From the NCBI GenBank assembly GCA_934271275.1, contig CAKQRD010000005.1, positions 1 to 64,000 of the forward strand: a stretch of 64,000 bases of DNA, read 5' to 3'. The notes beneath the pieces were generated by a model. It was not told the DNA's origin, searched no databases, and saw only the letters and a list, made by a program, of their open reading frames with translations. This document shows positions 59,930 through 64,000 of this stretch, piece by piece (position 1 is the first letter of the stretch; each line of letters opens with the position of its first letter). Source of the stretch: an uncultured Clostridia bacterium. Its GTDB lineage: Bacteria > Bacillota > Clostridia > Christensenellales > Borkfalkiaceae. A program made the translations under genes and the position numbers.

Positions 59930-61195
59930 ATGGCGCAAAAAAAGAAACGCGGACTGATAGACAGATTGCTGATGGGTTCGGAGAAATCCGAAGGCTATGC
60001 GAGAGCAAGCCTCCCTTCCAACAGATGGGAGCTGTTCTGGGATATTTTCAAGGGGAGATTCTGGAAGCTTGTGCTTATCAATCTTCTTGTGCTTCTCTTT
60101 TTCATACCGCTCGCATTGCTTTTGTTTTTCAGGAGCAACGCGATAATGAACCTCGGCGCGGCGTATCCGTTTTCCGCGCCGTTCGGCACGGGGTATCAGG
60201 CTCCCGTTTCGCTCGTGGGTTACGCGGAAAACATAGTGTTTACGGTAGACGCGATGATATACCTGTTTATGCCGCTCGCGCTTATGATAGCGGCGGTGGG
60301 GGTATCCGGCGGCGCGTACGTTATAAGGAATATGGTCTGGACGGAAGGAATTTTCGTCGCAAACGACTTCTGGCGCGGGGTAAAGCAGAATATAAAACAG
60401 CTTCTCGGCGTGGGAATATTGTATTCGCTCGTTTTCTATCTCACGACTATCTCGGTAGACCTTGCGGATCAGAGTTTGAAGCTCGGCGCGGGCGCGTCGT
60501 GGATATTCGTGGTGTCCAAAATCGTTTCGTACGGATTTCTGGCGTTCTTCTCGATAATGACCTTCCATATGATAACGATGTCGGTGACGTATAATCTGAA
60601 ATTCGGACAGCTTATCAAGAACTCGTTCCTGTTTACGATTGCGCTTCTGCCGCATAATATATTCTTCCTGTTCTTGGGGCTTTTGCCGTTTATACTCTGC
60701 ACGTTCGGCGGCTTGTTTTTAACGATAGGCGTCATACTCGTGCTTCTGTTCGGGTTCTCGCTGCTCCTTCTTATATGGACGGATTTCTGCCAGTGGTCGT
60801 ACGATAAATTCATAAACGACAAGGTAGAGGGCGCGCAGAAGAACAGAGGTATTTACGAAAAGGTAAAAGAAAGCAATTCGGAAGCGCTCAAAAAATACCG
60901 CGAGCAGCTTGCGCTCATGCCCAAATCTTCGTTAAGTTCCCGCCCGATAAAACCGATAACGGATGACGAATTGCAGGTTGCGGAGCTTCCGACTGCGTTC
61001 AGCAGAAAGGATTTGAAAGCTTTGGAAGAAAGCAAACAGCGAATTATAGAAGACAACGAAGAGTATATAAGACAGCACGAAAACGATCCCGAATTCGTCT
61101 CCGCGAGAGAAAACGAGGAAAGAGCGAAAACGGAACGCGAAAAACGTATAGAAGAAGCGAAGAAAGAACTCGCAAAACGCAACAAGGAGGAATAA
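59930..61195 (+). CDS. DUF624/YesL-like membrane protein with charged coiled-coil tail
   Basis: 421 residues. Residues 1-45 are cytoplasmic; about five or six spans lie between 48 and 285, with WELFWDIFKGRFWKLVLINL and GGAYVIRNMVWTEGIFVANDFWRGVK resembling the DUF624 family. The last 130 residues are highly charged and helical (EENERAKTEREKRIEEAKKELAKR). Function unknown; YesL relatives lie near carbohydrate genes. GGAG precedes the ATG. Confidence 0.75.
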   Translation: MAQKKKRGLIDRLLMGSEKSEGYARASLPSNRWELFWDIFKGRFWKLVLINLLVLLFFIPLALLLFFRSNAIMNLGAAYPFSAPFGTGYQAPVSLVGYAENIVFTVDAMIYLFMPLALMIAAVGVSGGAYVIRNMVWTEGIFVANDFWRGVKQNIKQLLGVGILYSLVFYLTTISVDLADQSLKLGAGASWIFVVSKIVSYGFLAFFSIMTFHMITMSVTYNLKFGQLIKNSFLFTIALLPHNIFFLFLGLLPFILCTFGGLFLTIGVILVLLFGFSLLLLIWTDFCQWSYDKFINDKVEGAQKNRGIYEKVKESNSEALKKYREQLALMPKSSLSSRPIKPITDDELQVAELPTAFSRKDLKALEESKQRIIEDNEEYIRQHENDPEFVSARENEERAKTEREKRIEEAKKELAKRNKEE

Positions 61196-61204
61196 ACCGC
61201 AACG

Positions 61205-61234
61205 AAGGACGCCGCGTAAAAACGGCGTCCTTTA
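61205..61234 (+). terminator. Hairpin between the DUF624-like gene and the antiporter
   Basis: A 10-bp stem (61205-61214 with 61223-61232) around 8 bases; only three T follow, so read-through is likely. Confidence 0.55.
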
Positions 61235-61247
61235 ACGGGAAGAGGAT

Positions 61248-62549
61248 ATGGATATAGTCGATTTTTTATTTCAGCTCGCGCTGATACTGTTTTCGACGAA
61301 AATGCTGGGGCTTCTTGCAAGAAGGCTCGGACTTCCGCAGGTACTCGGATTTATAGTCGCGGGGCTTTTAATAGGTCCCGCTATATGGGAACTTTTTTTC
61401 GACGTTTCGGGCGGCGGAATATTCCCGATATTAGCCAAGAACCCGAAGACGGGCGAAGAGAATTACTATCTTAAAGCTTTTGCGGAGATAGGCGTTATTT
61501 TCGTAATGTTCAGCGCGGGGCTGGAAACGAGTATAAAAGACATAAAAGATACGGGCGTGGTGGCGTTTATCATCGCGCTTTGCGGCGTACTGCTTCCGCT
61601 CGGTTGCGGCTTCGGCATATCGTACGCCTTCCACCCCGAGTGGGGCTGGCATTCCTGCCTGTTTATCGGGGTTATAATGACGGCTACCTCGGTCGGCATA
61701 ACGGTAGAGGTATTAAAGGAACTCGGAAAGCTCCAGACGAAGGTCGGCACGGTAGTGCTTTCCGCCGCGATAATAGACGACGTTCTGGGAATAATCGTTC
61801 TCGCGATAGTTCTGAGCATCGCGGGCGAAGGCGGCACCACGTCACCCGTACTCGAAGCGATAAACCCGAACGGCAACGTAGCGATATCGGTTTTATGGAT
61901 ACTCGCGTTCTTCGTGTTCGCGATAGGCGCGGGCGTAGGCTTTTCCAAACTGTTTAAGCTTATCGAAAAGAAAAGCCCGCACACGAGAAGAATACCTATT
62001 CTGTCGATCGCGGTATGCCTTTTGTATGCGTTCGTCGCGGAAAAGGTGTTCGGCGTTGCGGATATAACGGGCGCGTATTGCGCGGGACTCGTGCTTTCAA
62101 CTAACCACGCTTCCGCTCAGTACGTCGACAGGCGCGTAAGCATCGGTTCGTATATGATATTCGCGCCGATATTCTTCGCAAGCATAGGCATAAAGATAAG
62201 TCTTGCGAACCTCACTTTGGACGTGCTGTGGTTCTCGCTCGCGTTCGTCGCGGTTGCGATACTTACCAAAATGGTCGGTTGCGGCGCTTCCGCAAGGCTT
62301 CTCGGATTCAACAATAAAGACAGCGTGAGAATCGGCGTGGGAATGATAGCGAGGGGCGAAGTCGCGCTTATCGTTACCGAAAAGGGTATAGCGGGCGGAC
62401 TTATAGCAAGTCAGTACCGCGTAATCGTGGTAATGCTGGTGCTTGTAACGTCGCTTCTTGCGCCGATACTTTTGAAGCTCCTTTATAAACACGACGACGA
62501 ATTGCCGCCGCCCACCAAGGTAATAACGGAGGAAGGACACGTTGAATAA
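61248..62549 (+). CDS. CPA2-family monovalent cation:proton antiporter
   Basis: 433 residues, about twelve spans, Kef/NapA type. The ion site shows the double Asp in AAIIDDVLG (177-178), with the unwound-helix region MTATSVGITVEVL. No C-terminal TrkA-N domain. Likely exchanges Na+ or K+ for protons. Overlaps hslO by 8 bases. Confidence 0.9.
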   Translation: MDIVDFLFQLALILFSTKMLGLLARRLGLPQVLGFIVAGLLIGPAIWELFFDVSGGGIFPILAKNPKTGEENYYLKAFAEIGVIFVMFSAGLETSIKDIKDTGVVAFIIALCGVLLPLGCGFGISYAFHPEWGWHSCLFIGVIMTATSVGITVEVLKELGKLQTKVGTVVLSAAIIDDVLGIIVLAIVLSIAGEGGTTSPVLEAINPNGNVAISVLWILAFFVFAIGAGVGFSKLFKLIEKKSPHTRRIPILSIAVCLLYAFVAEKVFGVADITGAYCAGLVLSTNHASAQYVDRRVSIGSYMIFAPIFFASIGIKISLANLTLDVLWFSLAFVAVAILTKMVGCGASARLLGFNNKDSVRIGVGMIARGEVALIVTEKGIAGGLIASQYRVIVVMLVLVTSLLAPILLKLLYKHDDELPPPTKVITEEGHVE

Positions 62550-63423
62550 ACTAATAAAAACGCTTATATTCGACGGACAGTTATCCCTTTCCGTACTCGA
62601 TACTACGGAAATGGTAAACGACGCTATAAAAATACATAACCTTACGCCCGTGGCGGCGGCGGCTCTCGGAAGAACGCTTACCGCCTGCACGTTTATGTCG
62701 AGCAACTTAAAAAGCGAAACGGACAAGCTTTCGGTAACGATAGCGGGTAACGGAGTCGGCGGCAAAATAACGGTTTGCGGCAACGGCGAACTCGCAATGC
62801 GCGGCGTTGTAGACGAGCCGCAGGCGGATTTGCCGTTAAAGTCGAACGGCAAGCTTGACGTAGGCGGCTTCGTGGGGACGGAAGGTCGGCTCACGGTAGT
62901 CAGAAGTATGGGACTTAAAGATCCGTATTCGGGCAGTTCCGCGCTCGTTTCGGGCGAAATCGCGGAGGATTTCGCGGCGTATTACGCATACAGCGAGCAA
63001 ACCCCGACGGCTATGGCTCTCGGCGTGCTTATAGAAAAGGACGGAAGTTCTTCGGGCGCGGGCGGCGTGGTTATTCAGGCGATGCCGGGCGCGACCGAAG
63101 AAAACCTCGCGAAAGCGGAAGAGATAATAAACGGACTTTCGGACGTGAGTAAAAGAATAAAAGAACTCGGCGCGGAAGGGCTGATGAAAGAATATTTCGG
63201 CGAGTACGGAGCGGAACGTCCTTTCGGCGCGGAAAAACCCGAGGAATACTACCCCGAATACAAATGCTTGTGCAGCAGAGATTATATAGAGGGAGTGCTT
63301 AGGTCGCTCGGAAAGGAAGAGCTTAAAGACATAATAAAAAAAGAAGGAGCGGTCAAGGTCGATTGCCAGTTCTGCCGTAAGGAGTACGTTTTTACGGACG
63401 AGGACGTGGATAAGATGTTTTAA
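62542..63423 (+). CDS. hslO: 33 kDa redox-regulated chaperone Hsp33
   Basis: 293 residues. Holdase activated by oxidation. The zinc switch is complete: CLC (about 242-244) and CQFC (about 275-278). The core has AAALGRTLTACTFMSSNLK and GNGVGGKITV. TTG start at 62542, with GGAGGAAGG just upstream inside the antiporter gene. Confidence 0.95.
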   Translation: MNKLIKTLIFDGQLSLSVLDTTEMVNDAIKIHNLTPVAAAALGRTLTACTFMSSNLKSETDKLSVTIAGNGVGGKITVCGNGELAMRGVVDEPQADLPLKSNGKLDVGGFVGTEGRLTVVRSMGLKDPYSGSSALVSGEIAEDFAAYYAYSEQTPTAMALGVLIEKDGSSSGAGGVVIQAMPGATEENLAKAEEIINGLSDVSKRIKELGAEGLMKEYFGEYGAERPFGAEKPEEYYPEYKCLCSRDYIEGVLRSLGKEELKDIIKKEGAVKVDCQFCRKEYVFTDEDVDKMF

Positions 63424-63432
63424 CGAAACGAT

Positions 63433-64000
63433 ATGGAAGAAAAGGTAATAAAATTCGAGCCGAGCGTGCAGACGTATCTGAATTTAGCGGAGAGGCGTTC
63501 CGAAGAGGGCGACTATGCCGCCGCTTTGGGCTACCTTTTCGAGGCGAAAAGCATAGACGAAAATTCTCCGGAGGTGCTTGCCGCGATAGCGGACGCGTAC
63601 GCCGATCTCGACCTTTTGGAGCTTTCTAATCAATACTGGTTTTATTATATAGACCGCGCGCCGAAGGATAAGCAGTCTGTCGCGTTCGAGGAGCTTGCGA
63701 TAAACTTTTTCTATATGAACAGGCTCTGGGCTTCGGGGTACTGGTTTCATCAGAAGCTTTCCCGCGACGGGTATATAAATCCGGACGCGCTCGATCCCGA
63801 AATAACGGCGTATTTTTCGGAAGAGGAAAAGAAAAAGGACGAATACAGAATAGTGTATCCGTTCGACCGCGCGGATTATTCTTCGTACGTTACCAAGGCT
63901 CGGGCGGCTTTTGCGGAAGAAAATCTCGGAGCGGCTATCTCTATTTTGGAAGAAGTTCCCGAAGAGTGCAGAAACGCGGAAATAAGCGGCGACCTCGCTT
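63433..64000 (+). CDS. TPR-repeat protein, cut by the window end
   Basis: Starts at the ATG at 63433, 9 bases after hslO, and is open to base 64000 (189 codons seen). The N-terminal part reads as helical repeats (YLNLAERRSEEGDYAAALGY, LAAIADAYADLDLLELS, ARAAFAEENLGAAISILEEV) of the tetratricopeptide type. No enzyme motif in view. Function unknown; co-transcribed with hslO. Confidence 0.75.
   Translation, partial: MEEKVIKFEPSVQTYLNLAERRSEEGDYAAALGYLFEAKSIDENSPEVLAAIADAYADLDLLELSNQYWFYYIDRAPKDKQSVAFEELAINFFYMNRLWASGYWFHQKLSRDGYINPDALDPEITAYFSEEEKKKDEYRIVYPFDRADYSSYVTKARAAFAEENLGAAISILEEVPEECRNAEISGDLA

Overview
The window reads as chromosomal DNA from an uncultured, anaerobic, low-to-mid GC member of the Bacillota, most likely class Clostridia. 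Support comes from a SpoIIE homologue, an Rnf complex in the clostridial order C-D-G-E-A-B, SepF, diaminopimelate dehydrogenase, TrmFO, RbgA and YlxM, and a gene order that recalls the rpsB to cdsA and ffh to clpY blocks of Bacillus and Clostridium. Genus-level placement cannot be made from the sequence alone. Most promoters follow a sigma-A pattern with a 17-base spacer and most genes start with a purine-rich Shine-Dalgarno site.

Layout. 1-1.5 kb: 3' part of a large serine recombinase with AT-richer DNA, followed by a chain of abutting hairpins; probably the end of an integrated element lying to the left. 1.5-4.4 kb (minus): a GT4 glycosyltransferase and an unassigned ferritin-fold protein. 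4.5-10.7 kb (plus): rpsB, tsf, a 44-bp tandem repeat, pyrH, frr, uppS, cdsA and an SGNH hydrolase. 11.7-17.6 kb (plus): ylxM-ffh-rpsP-khpA-rimM-trmD-rbgA-rnhB-yraN and rplS, for protein targeting, ribosome and tRNA maturation. 18-31.3 kb (plus): yifB, dprA, topA, trmFO, hslVU, hisS, an RseC-like protein with thioredoxin, asnA, tcdA, yfcE. 31.5-38 kb (minus): an Rnf operon led by a NusG-II-domain protein and a Gx-type membrane protein. 38.2-42.7 kb (plus): an RlmL-like methyltransferase, galE and nadE. 42.9-45.2 kb (minus): spoIIE. 45.5-55.4 kb (plus): ddh, a secreted metallo-beta-lactamase-fold protein with a DNA glycosylase, then pstSCAB-phoU-phoP-phoR. 55.6-59.7 kb (minus): asd-dapA-dapB-yggS-sepF. 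59.9-64 kb (plus): a DUF624-like membrane protein, a CPA2 antiporter, Hsp33 and a TPR protein cut by the window end.

How it works together. Rnf couples ferredoxin:NAD+ electron transfer to ion pumping; nadE supplies NAD. asd, dapA, dapB and ddh form the dehydrogenase route to meso-diaminopimelate for the wall. The pst-phoU-phoPR cluster senses and imports phosphate and has a PhoP-box-like operator.

Most of the window is ordinary core genome. The observations most worth following are a PstS whose two halves appear in circularly permuted order, a perfect consensus promoter lying on the phoU start codon, two genes that look leaderless, a 44-bp tandem repeat whose unit carries a Shine-Dalgarno plus ATG, an operator-like palindrome on the nadE promoter, several unexplained structured intergenic segments, and low-complexity tails on otherwise standard membrane proteins. 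I did not find a convincing new multi-gene defence or mobile system, and saw no rRNA, tRNA or CRISPR array.
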